Source: JABWBR01 sp036741235
GTDB taxonomy: Bacteria > Bacteroidota > Bacteroidia > Chitinophagales > Saprospiraceae
Reading direction: 5' to 3'
NCBI GenBank assembly: GCA_036741235.1
Contig: DAINSQ010000052.1
Span: 1 to 27,767 of the forward strand
Length of the DNA stretch: 27,767 nt
Below are positions 6,777 to 15,100 of this stretch, in pieces. Position numbers and translations under genes: made by a program. Positions within the stretch are counted from its first letter, which is position 1. Each line of letters starts with the position of its first letter. The notes below the pieces were generated by a model that was given only the letters and a program-made list of their open reading frames with translations, ran no database searches and was not told the origin of the DNA.

Positions 6777-8108
6777 TTAATCAATTCTGGTCAGGTCGAG
6801 GTTGCGCACCATTTGCAGGAACGACTTTGCGAAATCCGGCAGCGAATCGTAATCGAGCGAGCCGGTATTGGGGTCGAGCCGGTTGTATTGGTCTTCGTTT
6901 TCTTTTGCGATTTGGTCGATTGCCCGGCGGATTGCTTTTTTGTTGAATTTGCCGGTAGCGGGCTCGTAAAAATCGGCCTCGAAACCCAAATCGCGGAAAT
7001 ACTGGGGTTGGGTTATCTTAAAATATAAATGAAAAAGATCGCGATCCGGTTTAGGAACGGCGTAATTAAACATACAATATCCGACGATATAACCGGGAAT
7101 AGCCAGCGCAACGGCGGTATGGCCGTTGTCCTTGTACCAGTCCATATGGTTGAGCTCGCCCTCGATAAAATCCACCACCCTGTCGTGATTCACCGGATTG
7201 GTGATGCCGAAAGTAGAGGTGATGCGGTACATTTCGCGGAAAAAATCGGCTTTGGGGCGTTCCATCAATTTGCGCAATTCTTTAGACAGCAGTTGGTTTT
7301 TCTGTTCGGTAGTTTTGTCGTCTTTGGCGAAATACAGCCGGTGCAGCCTTTCGAGGGTTTCCATGGTATACCCTTCGGGTTTAACCAGATAGTCGAGGCG
7401 GTACACCAGGTCGAGCAGGAGGTAAGCCACGCCGCCGGGGTAATGGTCTTTGTTGAGGGAGCCGTGGTCCATCTCGTCAAAAACGCGCTGGATGGATTGG
7501 GTAATGTACTGGTATTTGACTTCCTTTTCCGGGTCGGGCAGCGGCTCCAGGTGCGAGGAGTCTACCGATTGCAGCATCTTAAATTCATCGAGCAGCAGGT
7601 CGTCCTGCTTATCGGCGTGGGTAGCTACTTCTTTGAGGGCGTAGTACAGTTTATACGGAGAGCCGTCGATATTGAACGTATCAAAAACGATGGTAATATT
7701 TTTATCGACGTCGAGGGCGTATCGGCTGTATTTGAGGTTAAAATTTTGCTCCATGAGCCGGCGCATGAAACCCACGTTAAGCGAGCCTGTTTTGGCGATT
7801 TTGGCCTCTGCGCGAAGTTTTTTTAAATCGGCGAAGCCGGTAATTTTTTTGGAGCCTTGCAGCAACTCAAAGCGCAGCCGGCCGTCTTCTTTCCACCAGC
7901 GCACATTGTCCTCTTTTTCGTCGCGGAGGTAGGCAAAAAAAGCCTCATAGCCGGACAGGTACTCTTCCGCTTCAAATTTTCGCAGCGCCTCGTCCCAGTT
8001 TTCAAAGTTGACGAGTTCCTTGTACGAGTCGCTGTACCTCCCAAACCGAATATTCGGCTGCGGGGTTTCTTCTTCTGAGCTGCCCAGCAGCCTGTCTATT
8101 AGTCTCAT
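6777..8108 (-). CDS. conserved hypothetical protein, 443 aa, upstream of paaD
   Basis: I do not recognise this protein. It is 443 aa, soluble, highly charged, without a signal peptide. Residues about 40-190 (GYEAFFAYLRDEKEDNVRWW, LNLKYSRYALD-like stretch, IDGSPYKLYYALKEVATHAD) have the alternating pattern of YbjN/type III secretion chaperone-like folds; this is a weak impression. The middle holds helices rich in Leu/Tyr (GGVAYLLLDLVYRLDYLVKP). One hydrophobic stretch near residues 328-350 (AVALAIPGYIVGYCMFNYAV) could be a buried helix or a membrane segment. It is followed after 10 nt by the paaD-like gene on the same strand, so the two are probably co-transcribed. Confidence 0.8.
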   Translation of the reverse strand: MRLIDRLLGSSEEETPQPNIRFGRYSDSYKELVNFENWDEALRKFEAEEYLSGYEAFFAYLRDEKEDNVRWWKEDGRLRFELLQGSKKITGFADLKKLRAEAKIAKTGSLNVGFMRRLMEQNFNLKYSRYALDVDKNITIVFDTFNIDGSPYKLYYALKEVATHADKQDDLLLDEFKMLQSVDSSHLEPLPDPEKEVKYQYITQSIQRVFDEMDHGSLNKDHYPGGVAYLLLDLVYRLDYLVKPEGYTMETLERLHRLYFAKDDKTTEQKNQLLSKELRKLMERPKADFFREMYRITSTFGITNPVNHDRVVDFIEGELNHMDWYKDNGHTAVALAIPGYIVGYCMFNYAVPKPDRDLFHLYFKITQPQYFRDLGFEADFYEPATGKFNKKAIRRAIDQIAKENEDQYNRLDPNTGSLDYDSLPDFAKSFLQMVRNLDLTRID

Positions 8109-8205
8109 TTATTTTTTTTACGTGGCGCCTTGTCACCCTGGATACGAAAATAAACCTTTTCCCACAAGCCCGAATATTTCCGGACAAATAAAATTGGACA
8201 GGGCT

Positions 8206-8213
8206 TATCTTTG
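8206..8213 (+). promoter_or_regulatory. candidate -7 box (TATCTTTG) for the PPP phosphatase
   Basis: TATCTTTG is a perfect match to the Bacteroidota TAnnTTTG -7 consensus, 24 nt upstream of the ATG at 8238. This implies a leader of about 20 nt. The -33 element is not clear. Confidence 0.5.
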
Positions 8214-8237
8214 CAGGCGATTTTCACAACCTGGCTT

Positions 8238-8930
8238 ATGCGTCGTTTTGCCATATCGGATATTCACGGCTGCCGCCGCACCTTCGAAGCATTGCTTGAA
8301 CAAATCGGGTTTGGCCGGGGCGATACGCTGTATTTATTGGGTGATTACATCGACCGGGGGCCTGACAGCAAGGGCGTTATCGACCTGATTTTGCAATTGC
8401 GGCAGGAGGGGCGCGAGATTATATGCTTGCGCGGCAACCACGAACAAATGCTGCTTAACGCTTTTGACCAACGCAACCAGGAAGCGGCGAAATCGTGGAT
8501 CACCGCCGGCGGAGCGGAGACCATTGCAAGTTTTCGGGAGGCGCTTGCGCCGGCGGCCGTCTTTCCAGAACCGTACCTTTCTTTTTTCAGGCGGCTCGGC
8601 TATTATGCACTTGTTGAGGGCTATTGGCTGGTCCATGCCGGGTTTAATTTCAAGAAAGACACCCCCCTCGAAGATACCGAGTCGATGCTCTGGATCAGGA
8701 ATTGGTACGACCATATCAACCTGCCGTTGCTCGACGGCGCGTTGATCGTACATGGTCATACCCCGACTCCCCGCTACGCCATTGAAGCCCAACTCGACAG
8801 GCTTCAGGAATTACCGGTGCTGAATATCGATTGCGGCTGTGTGTACAAGGACCGCCTGCCCGGCCTGGGTTTCCTCTGCGCGCTGGAATTGGATAGCCGC
8901 CGGCTTTTTTTTGAGGAGTGCCGGAGATGA
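8238..8930 (+). CDS. PPP-family metallophosphatase (PrpA/ApaH-like)
   Basis: This is a 230-aa calcineurin-like protein of the bacterial PPP serine/threonine phosphatase type. All metal and catalytic motifs are present in order: SDIHGC at residues 6-11, GDYIDRGPDS, LRGNHE, VHAGF and HGHTPTP, with a final NIDCGCVY. Bacterial relatives are PrpA/PrpB protein phosphatases and the Ap4A hydrolase ApaH; the short length fits the PrpA/serine-threonine phosphatase group better. It binds two metal ions and acts in the cytoplasm. I chose ATG 8238 because the protein begins MRRFAISDIHG like the family, and a -7 box lies 24 nt upstream, making the earlier ATG unlikely. It stands divergent from the 443-aa gene. 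Confidence 0.9.
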   Translation: MRRFAISDIHGCRRTFEALLEQIGFGRGDTLYLLGDYIDRGPDSKGVIDLILQLRQEGREIICLRGNHEQMLLNAFDQRNQEAAKSWITAGGAETIASFREALAPAAVFPEPYLSFFRRLGYYALVEGYWLVHAGFNFKKDTPLEDTESMLWIRNWYDHINLPLLDGALIVHGHTPTPRYAIEAQLDRLQELPVLNIDCGCVYKDRLPGLGFLCALELDSRRLFFEECRR

Positions 8931-9047
8931 GTTGCGGGTTGTCGGATAAGGATAACAGATAACTGAAAAAACACGCAGTTTTTTGGGTTTTCATCTCCTC
9001 AAAAGTCAGTTTCATCTCTTTGATCGGCAAAAAGGCTGAATAAGCCC

Positions 9048-9055
9048 TATTTTTG
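9048..9055 (+). promoter_or_regulatory. candidate -7 box (TATTTTTG) that sets the kinase start
   Basis: TATTTTTG fits TAnnTTTG exactly. It overlaps the GTG at 9055 that would otherwise be the first start codon of the sensor kinase. If used, transcription begins near 9060, so translation must begin at ATG 9073. A TTTG at 9019-9022 is 25 nt away, slightly far for a -33 box. Confidence 0.5.
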
Positions 9056-9072
9056 TGGCAGATCAACAAAAT

Positions 9073-10104
9073 ATGCCGCTGTTGCCGTTAAAAATAAATA
9101 CTGAAAAACTATACAGGCTACTATTTTTGCTTTTATTCTGGAGCATGTGGCTGGGCTGGCCCTTTCTCAACTCGGAAGGGCATGAGGCTTTCCGGCGCTT
9201 CATGACGTTGATGATACCGATAAATCTGACATTCATCCCTTTGTTTTTTTTCAATACCGAATGGCTGATCCCCAAAGTGCTCGACAAACGGGGAGTCGGT
9301 TCTTACGTGATTTCGCTGTTTGTGATGATTGCAGTGGTAACGCTGCTGCATATGCTCATGAAAGAGTGGATACTGCCGGAAGATTTACACCACAAGCACA
9401 AAAGCGTGTACCGCACGCTCATCCCCGTGATGTTTATTACGGCGGTAAGTACGGGTTACGGCTTTATCACCTATCTGCTCGATCAGGAAAAAAGGCGCCG
9501 GGAGGAAAAACAGGAGCGCCTCCAGTCGGAGTTGGCCTTCCTGCGCTCGCAAATCAGTCCGCATTTTATTTTTAATATCTTAAACAGCCTGGTATACCTC
9601 ATCCGCTCGCGGTCAGAATTGGCCGAAGCGGTGACGATCAAACTCTCCGAGTTGATGCGTTATATGTTGTACGAATCAGCCGACGCGCAGGTGCCGCTCG
9701 ATAAGGAGGCGGATTATCTGACGAACTACATTGAATTGCAGCAACTGCGATTTGGAGAGGATGTGGAAATCCGGTTTAATAAAACAGGACAAACGCACGG
9801 TCAGATCATAGAACCGATGCTGATGATCCCTTTTGTGGAAAATGCCTTCAAGCACGGCGTGGGTTATGTGCGCGAACCGCTCATCGATATTTCGCTGAGC
9901 TATGATGAACGCGATTTGGTTTTTATCGTAAAAAATAAAATCGCCCCAGATATGCCGGAAGACAAGGACAACAGTTCCGGCATTGGACTGCGCAATGTTA
10001 GGCGCAGGCTGGAATTGCTCTATCCTCATAGCCACCAATTGACCTTACAAAAAGACGATCAATGGTTTGTGGCGGAATTGAGGCTACGGTTTGGGCATGA
10101 GTAG
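9073..10104 (+). CDS. membrane sensor histidine kinase, LytS/YehU (His_kinase PF06580) type
   Basis: This 343-aa kinase has four predicted membrane helices in the first 150 residues (around LYRLLFLLLFWSMWL, TLMIPINLTFIPLFFF, VISLFVMIAVVTLL and LIPVMFITAVSTGYGF). A short coiled-coil follows (EKRRREEKQERLQSEL). The phospho-acceptor box is FLRSQISPHFIFNILNSL, and the ATP-binding N-box is PFVENAFKHGV with a later SSGIGLRNVRRRLELLY. This is the LytS/AlgZ-type kinase family whose partners are usually LytTR response regulators. No response regulator is adjacent, so it is an orphan here. The gene is alone on its strand between the phosphatase and the convergent hemN cluster. The signal sensed is unknown. 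Confidence 0.92.
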   Translation: MPLLPLKINTEKLYRLLFLLLFWSMWLGWPFLNSEGHEAFRRFMTLMIPINLTFIPLFFFNTEWLIPKVLDKRGVGSYVISLFVMIAVVTLLHMLMKEWILPEDLHHKHKSVYRTLIPVMFITAVSTGYGFITYLLDQEKRRREEKQERLQSELAFLRSQISPHFIFNILNSLVYLIRSRSELAEAVTIKLSELMRYMLYESADAQVPLDKEADYLTNYIELQQLRFGEDVEIRFNKTGQTHGQIIEPMLMIPFVENAFKHGVGYVREPLIDISLSYDERDLVFIVKNKIAPDMPEDKDNSSGIGLRNVRRRLELLYPHSHQLTLQKDDQWFVAELRLRFGHE

Positions 10105-10159
10105 CTAGTTCCCCTTTCCACGTTGGAGGTAGACCGGACAACCGGTGACTGACAGCCGC

Positions 10160-10570
10160 TTAAATCTTCTCAAAAAATACTTTCACTTTTGCCACCAGTT
10201 GTTTTTCCGTCATTTGATCGGCGGGTTCAACGGCCAGGAGGGCGGGTTTGAAGTTTTTGTCCTCGCGGATAGCCTTCTCCAATCCGATTTTTGCCTCTGA
10301 GGGGCCGAAAACGAACAGTGCCTGGCTATCGAGCACCTGGTCTTTTATTCTTTCAAAATATTCCTGCAACTGGTGTTTTTTTCTTGCCAGGATTTTAGTT
10401 TCGGAGGTCGTATCCTGCGGGCCCCAGGGAGTGCTGGAGCGAGAGCCGCCTTTGATGCGGCCTTCGTCATAATCGGATTTGATGTGATGGACTTGGTCCA
10501 ATTCCCCATCTATCAGTCGGACGAGGAATGCTTCTCTGGCGTCGAGCCAGATACCGGTTTGCTTTTTCAT
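10160..10570 (-). CDS. conserved hypothetical protein, eRF1/baeRF-like pattern
   Basis: This is a 136-aa soluble protein just 11 nt downstream of hemN on the same strand, so probably co-transcribed. Its N-terminus (KKQTGIWLDAREAFLVRLID) and C-terminus (QALFVFGPSEAKIGLEKAI, then EPADQMTEKQLVAKVKVFF) follow the pattern of small bacterial proteins related to eRF1 domain 2/baeRF or archaeal-type translational proteins. The middle (SRSSTPWGPQD) is low in structure. I recognise the pattern but not an experimentally known function. No link to haem synthesis is evident beyond position. Confidence 0.75.
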   Translation of the reverse strand: MKKQTGIWLDAREAFLVRLIDGELDQVHHIKSDYDEGRIKGGSRSSTPWGPQDTTSETKILARKKHQLQEYFERIKDQVLDSQALFVFGPSEAKIGLEKAIREDKNFKPALLAVEPADQMTEKQLVAKVKVFFEKI

Positions 10571-10581
10571 GGCGTGAAAAT

Positions 10582-11934
10582 TTAAACCACCTTACTAAAT
10601 AGCTGCGCCGCCGGCTGGGCGCGCCAATAGCGGGCGTCCAGCGCCAGGCAGATATTGCGCAGGAAAGGCATGCCGTCGTTGGTCACGCGTAGTTCGTGGG
10701 GCGTTCGGCTTACCAGTCCGTCTTCTTCCATATCGTTCAATCGTTCGAGTCCTTCCCAGAGGGCGTCATTTTGGAGACGGGGGTCTTCCCAGGCGGTAAA
10801 GCCCCGGCACATCAGATTCAGTATATGTTGGCGCAGCGCCTGATCTTCGGGGCTGAGCAGATGCCCTTTGGTGATTGGTAATTCGCCGTTGTTGATGCGT
10901 TGCTGGTAGTCGGCGATGCGTTTTTCGTTTTGCGCGTAGGCGTCCCAGGTATCGCCGATAGCCGAGGCGCCGAGCCCGATGCAAAGGTTTGTATTAAAAG
11001 GCGTATAACCCATGAAGTTGCGATGCAGCGTGCCTGCCTGCATACTTTGGTAGAGGCTGTCGCCGGGCAGGGCAAAGTGGTCGAGGCCGATTTCGACGTA
11101 ACCCTCGCGCTCCAGTAGTTCGCGGCCCCATTCGTAGAGGGCTCTTTTGGCCTCGCCTTCGGGCAGGTCGGCTTCGGAGTAGGCGCGTTGGCTAGGTTTT
11201 ACCCAGGGCACGTGGGCGTAGCTGTAGAAGGCGATGCGCTCGGGTCGCAAGCGGCTTACCAGTTGCATCGTATCGCTGATATGGTCGAGGGTTTGCAGCG
11301 GCAAGCCGAAGATCAGGTCGAAATTGACGGAGTCGTAGCCCAGTTCGCGGGCCCAGCGGGTCACATTTTCCACCTGGGCGATGGTCTGCGAGCGGTTAAT
11401 GATATTTAAAATTTCCGGCGATACATCCTGTACGCCCACGCTAATGCGGTTGAAACCCAGCAGGCGCAGGGCGGCCATGTGTTCGCGGGTAGTAGAAAAG
11501 GGGTGCGCTTCGAAGCTGAATTCGGTTTCGGGAGCTACCTCGGCGCCGGCCAGGATGCCCTCTATTAGCATGGCCAGGTGCTGGGGTGAAAAAAAAGTAG
11601 GCGTACCTCCGCCCAGGTGTAATTCTCGCAAGATGGGGCGCTCGCCCAACAACTGGGTATACATGGCCCATTCTTTGAGCACGCTGCCGATATAAGGGCG
11701 CTCAACCCGGTGGTTGGTAGTGATGTGTTTGTTGCAGCCGCAGTAGGTGCACAACTTTTCGCAATAGGGCAAATGGATATACAGACTCAACTCGCGCTGG
11801 TGGCTGAAAGCCTGGCGCACGCGTTCGCCCCAGGGCAAAACGTCCATTTGCGCAGTATCCCAATATGGCACAGTGGGATAACTTGTATACCGCGGCGCGG
11901 GTATATTGTATTTTTCGACAAGTTGTTTCGACAC
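10582..11934 (-). CDS. hemN: oxygen-independent coproporphyrinogen III dehydrogenase
   Basis: This is a 450-aa radical SAM enzyme that decarboxylates coproporphyrinogen III to protoporphyrinogen IX in haem synthesis without oxygen. The 4Fe-4S site is Cys58, Cys62 and Cys65 (LPYCEKLCTYCGC), with the HemN-specific fourth cysteine Cys67. LHLGGGTPTFFSPQHL, FEAHPFSTT and the RISVGVQDVSPEI stretch are also HemN signatures, and the N-terminal PRYTSYPTVPYW separates it from HemW. The start is GTG at 11934. A -7 box TAACTTTG lies 40 nt upstream. It is the first gene of a probable two-gene transcript with the 136-aa hypothetical. Confidence 0.96.
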   Translation of the reverse strand: MSKQLVEKYNIPAPRYTSYPTVPYWDTAQMDVLPWGERVRQAFSHQRELSLYIHLPYCEKLCTYCGCNKHITTNHRVERPYIGSVLKEWAMYTQLLGERPILRELHLGGGTPTFFSPQHLAMLIEGILAGAEVAPETEFSFEAHPFSTTREHMAALRLLGFNRISVGVQDVSPEILNIINRSQTIAQVENVTRWARELGYDSVNFDLIFGLPLQTLDHISDTMQLVSRLRPERIAFYSYAHVPWVKPSQRAYSEADLPEGEAKRALYEWGRELLEREGYVEIGLDHFALPGDSLYQSMQAGTLHRNFMGYTPFNTNLCIGLGASAIGDTWDAYAQNEKRIADYQQRINNGELPITKGHLLSPEDQALRQHILNLMCRGFTAWEDPRLQNDALWEGLERLNDMEEDGLVSRTPHELRVTNDGMPFLRNICLALDARYWRAQPAAQLFSKVV

Positions 11935-11974
11935 GGCTTTTGCTTTAGAAAATGATACAATCGTTTTCCTACGG

Positions 11975-12002
11975 CAAAGTTAGTCCCACTCGCCTTTGCA
12001 AA
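11975..12002 (-). promoter_or_regulatory. candidate hemN promoter (TTTG / TAACTTTG)
   Basis: On the minus strand TTTG (12002-11999) is followed after 16 nt by TAACTTTG (11982-11975), matching the Bacteroidota -33 and -7 elements, though the spacer is a little short. The predicted leader to the GTG at 11934 is about 35 nt. Confidence 0.5.
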
Positions 12003-12055
12003 TAATGAGGAATATCAAAATGGCAGGATGATTATTGTCAGTTCCCGGCGTTTAT

Positions 12056-12102
12056 AAAAAAAGCTTCCCAAAGCTGCCATTTGGCGCTTTGAGAAGCTTT
12101 TT
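12056..12102 (-). terminator. intrinsic terminator of the giant adhesin gene
   Basis: A 17-bp stem with one mismatch (12058-12074 paired with 12086-12102) encloses an 11-nt loop. Read on the minus strand it begins 16 nt after the adhesin stop codon and ends in a run of seven T. The symmetric A/T flanks would also allow termination on the plus strand. Confidence 0.88.
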
Positions 12103-12117
12103 ATGAAAAACAGCTGC

Positions 12118-15100
12118 TTATGGTCTGATAACCATGGTATTGCTCTTATAGATTTTTTCAGTCGCCGGCGTCATTCCTTCCGCCTCAACCCGTATCCAGT
12201 AAACTCCTTCGCTGTAGGGCGAGAGGTCTATGCGTTCCAATTCGCGGGCTTCGTCGATTTTCATGGTTGCTACTTGCTGTCCTTGGGCGTTGAACACCTG
12301 AATGCGGGCGGTTTTGCCCGTTAATTCAGCCATATCCAGTACCAACTCGCCGCTGGTTGGGTTGGGGAAGATATTGATTTTGGGAGAAAGCAAAACATTG
12401 CCGTTATCGGAGGGGCCGACAAGCGGGAAGAAGCTTCCGGTAATCGATACATTGTCGAAGACTGCCGTGGTGGTGGCCAGGTTATTGTAGCTTTCCACAA
12501 ACATCCCAACCTGCACGCAACTATTCATAAAGAACGTTGCCGTGTTGCGCAAGGTCCAGTTAACGCCGTCGGGCGAAGTAAAGGCACTGAAAGTATTGCC
12601 GTTGCGGGTGATGCGCAGCCAGGAATGTTCGACCAATACGCCTATCTGGAGCGTATTGGTAGGGCCGAAATTGTTGGCTCTGGCTTCTCTTCTCACAATC
12701 GTACTCAGTTGCGTTTTCAAGGTAAACTTCCGGGACCCCTGAGCGCTGCTCTCTCTTATTTGAATTCCGGCCCACCCGGCTAATGGATTCAGGCTGGTTA
12801 CCCGCAGTTTGATCTCCGAATTGCCGCACAGGCTTTGGTATACTGTATGTTGAACATCCTGAATATTAGTGGAATACCCTTTCGAGCTGAGCACAAAGCT
12901 GCCAAAATCGCTACACGGCTGGTAAGAAGAACTACCCATAGCGGCAGCGCCTACGTTGGCGCCAACCCAAGGTGCGGGGAGGGTAGTGGTTTCAAGTACC
13001 GTAATCTGAGCAATACAACTGCTGCTGTTGCCGCAGACGTCGGTTACCGTCACCGTAACGGGAATCGTTTGGTTTCGGTTGGCGCAGTTAAACGTATTTG
13101 GGCTTATCGCCACGTTATAAGTGCCGCAATTATCCGACGTAGCGCTCTGGTTGATGATATCATTGGGCGTAAGCGTATAGGTACCGCTGCTGTTGAGCGT
13201 GACTGTTGCATTTTTGCAAGAAACGACCGGCGGCGTATTGTCGACACGTACGGTATAAGAGGTGGAGGCGCTGTTGCCGCACATATCGGTAGCGGTTACG
13301 GTAATGGTTGCCGGGCAGGATCCCGAGGTTGATACGCTCATGGTAACGCTGCCCGGGCAGTTATCTGTTGCCGTGGTAGCGGCTTGAGCGGCGGCCTGGG
13401 CTGCCGACAGGGAAGGGAAGCACGCTGCGATGGCGCCTTGCGTTATGGTGGGCGGGGTATTGTCGATACGCGTATTGTAAGTCGCCGTAGCGCTATTGCC
13501 GCAGGCGTCGGCGGCTGTCACCGTTACGACTGCCGAGCAGGTACCCGATGTAGTGGCGGTTTTGGTTACCGTTCCGCCGCAATTGTCGGTAGCGCTTGTA
13601 GCGGCAATTGCAGCGGCTTGTGCGGCGGCGGCGGTTGGGTAACAAGCGGCAATAGTACCTGCGCTTACTGTTGGCGGGGTCGTATCAATAGTGGTGGTAA
13701 AGCTTCGCTGGGCCGTATTGCCGCATTGATCGGTAGCGGTTACGATTACTGTTGCCGGACAGGTACCTGTTGTCGTAGCTGTTTTGGCGACCGTGCCCGG
13801 GCAGCCGTCGGCGGCTGTTGTAGCTGCGATGGCAGCGGCTTCGGCAGCGGCTACTGATGTGTAGCAGGAGGCAATGGCGCCCGCTGTCAGTGTTGGCCCG
13901 GTACCGTCAATACGCGTGGTATAGGTTACGGGTGTACTGTTGCCGCAGTTGTCGGTGGTTGTTACCACGATCGTAGCGGTACATGTGCCGGTTATCGTAG
14001 CTGTCTCGGTAAGCGTACCCGGACAATTATCGGTGGCAGATGTAGCGGCAAGGGCTGCCGCCTGGGCCGCCGCAACTGATGGATAACAAGCGGCAATCGT
14101 ACCTTGCGTAACCGTCGGCGGCGTATTATCGATGCGGGTATTGTACGTTACAGATGCCGGGTTTCCTGTTGCATCATAAGCCGTTACAGTTACCGTTGCC
14201 GAGCAGGTACCCGTTGTAGAGGCCGTTTTAGTGACTGTGCCCGGGCAGCTGTCGCTTGCCGATGTGGCAGCGAGTGCGGCGGTCTCTGCGGCGGCTACCG
14301 AGGTATAACAAGCGGCAATAGTACCCGCTGTTACAACCGGCGGCACGTTGTCAACTACGGTCACATTTTGCGTGCAGGTAGCCGTTTGGCCGCTGGCGTC
14401 GCTGATTTTGTAGGTGCGAACGTAATTAACAGGGCCGCCCGTTTGGCTCAACAGCGCAAAACTGGCCTGGTTGAGGCCGCAGTTTTGTGATACGGTTCCT
14501 CCAGCTGTAATAAAGGCTGACAGACTGCTATAGGGCGGCAAATTGAGAATGTTGCAGGCGGTGGAAAGCGGCGGCGGACAAGTGATGGAGAGCGTCTGGT
14601 CGATTACTTGAATGGTTACAGAACATACATCCTGCAAACCTATATTATCGGTGATCGTCCAGGCAATCGTATACGTTCCCACTGGTAGTTCAACACCCGC
14701 AAGTGTAGAAGAGCCTGTGTAATTATTGGTAAGGGTATACCCCTGGCAATTGCCATCGGCGACAGGGTTGAATTCCGTTCCTTGAATGATATAAGAACAG
14801 TTGGCCGTATTGACTACGCGCTGTTGGGTTCCGGAAAGGCAGGTGACGTCCGGCCCCTGGTTATCAATAACCGTTACTTTAAAAGAGCAGAATGCATTGG
14901 GCATAACGCCGTTGGATACCAGTACCGTAACGTTGGTAATGCCTACAGGAAACGAATAAGTGGAGGGTATAGGCGTAAGCCCGATGCGATAAGTAATCGT
15001 CGGCGCGGGGCAGCCCGATGCCGATGCATTAAGATTAACGGTTGCCGTGCAGCCGCCGGGATCGGTATACGCTACAATATTGCTTTGGCAACTGGTGATA

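Noticed and set aside
6767..6784. Overlap of the paaD-like gene with the 443-aa gene through a TTG start
   Set aside because: An ATG at 6766 matches the family N-terminus better and leaves a normal 10-nt gap.
10133..10146. ACCGG-ACAA-CCGGT hairpin between the LytS-type kinase and the 136-aa gene
   Set aside because: A 5-bp stem with no T-run is too weak to call a terminator.
13228..14337. CRISPR-like or mobile repeat array
   Set aside because: The periodic units are coding repeats inside one open frame, 222 bp each without spacers.
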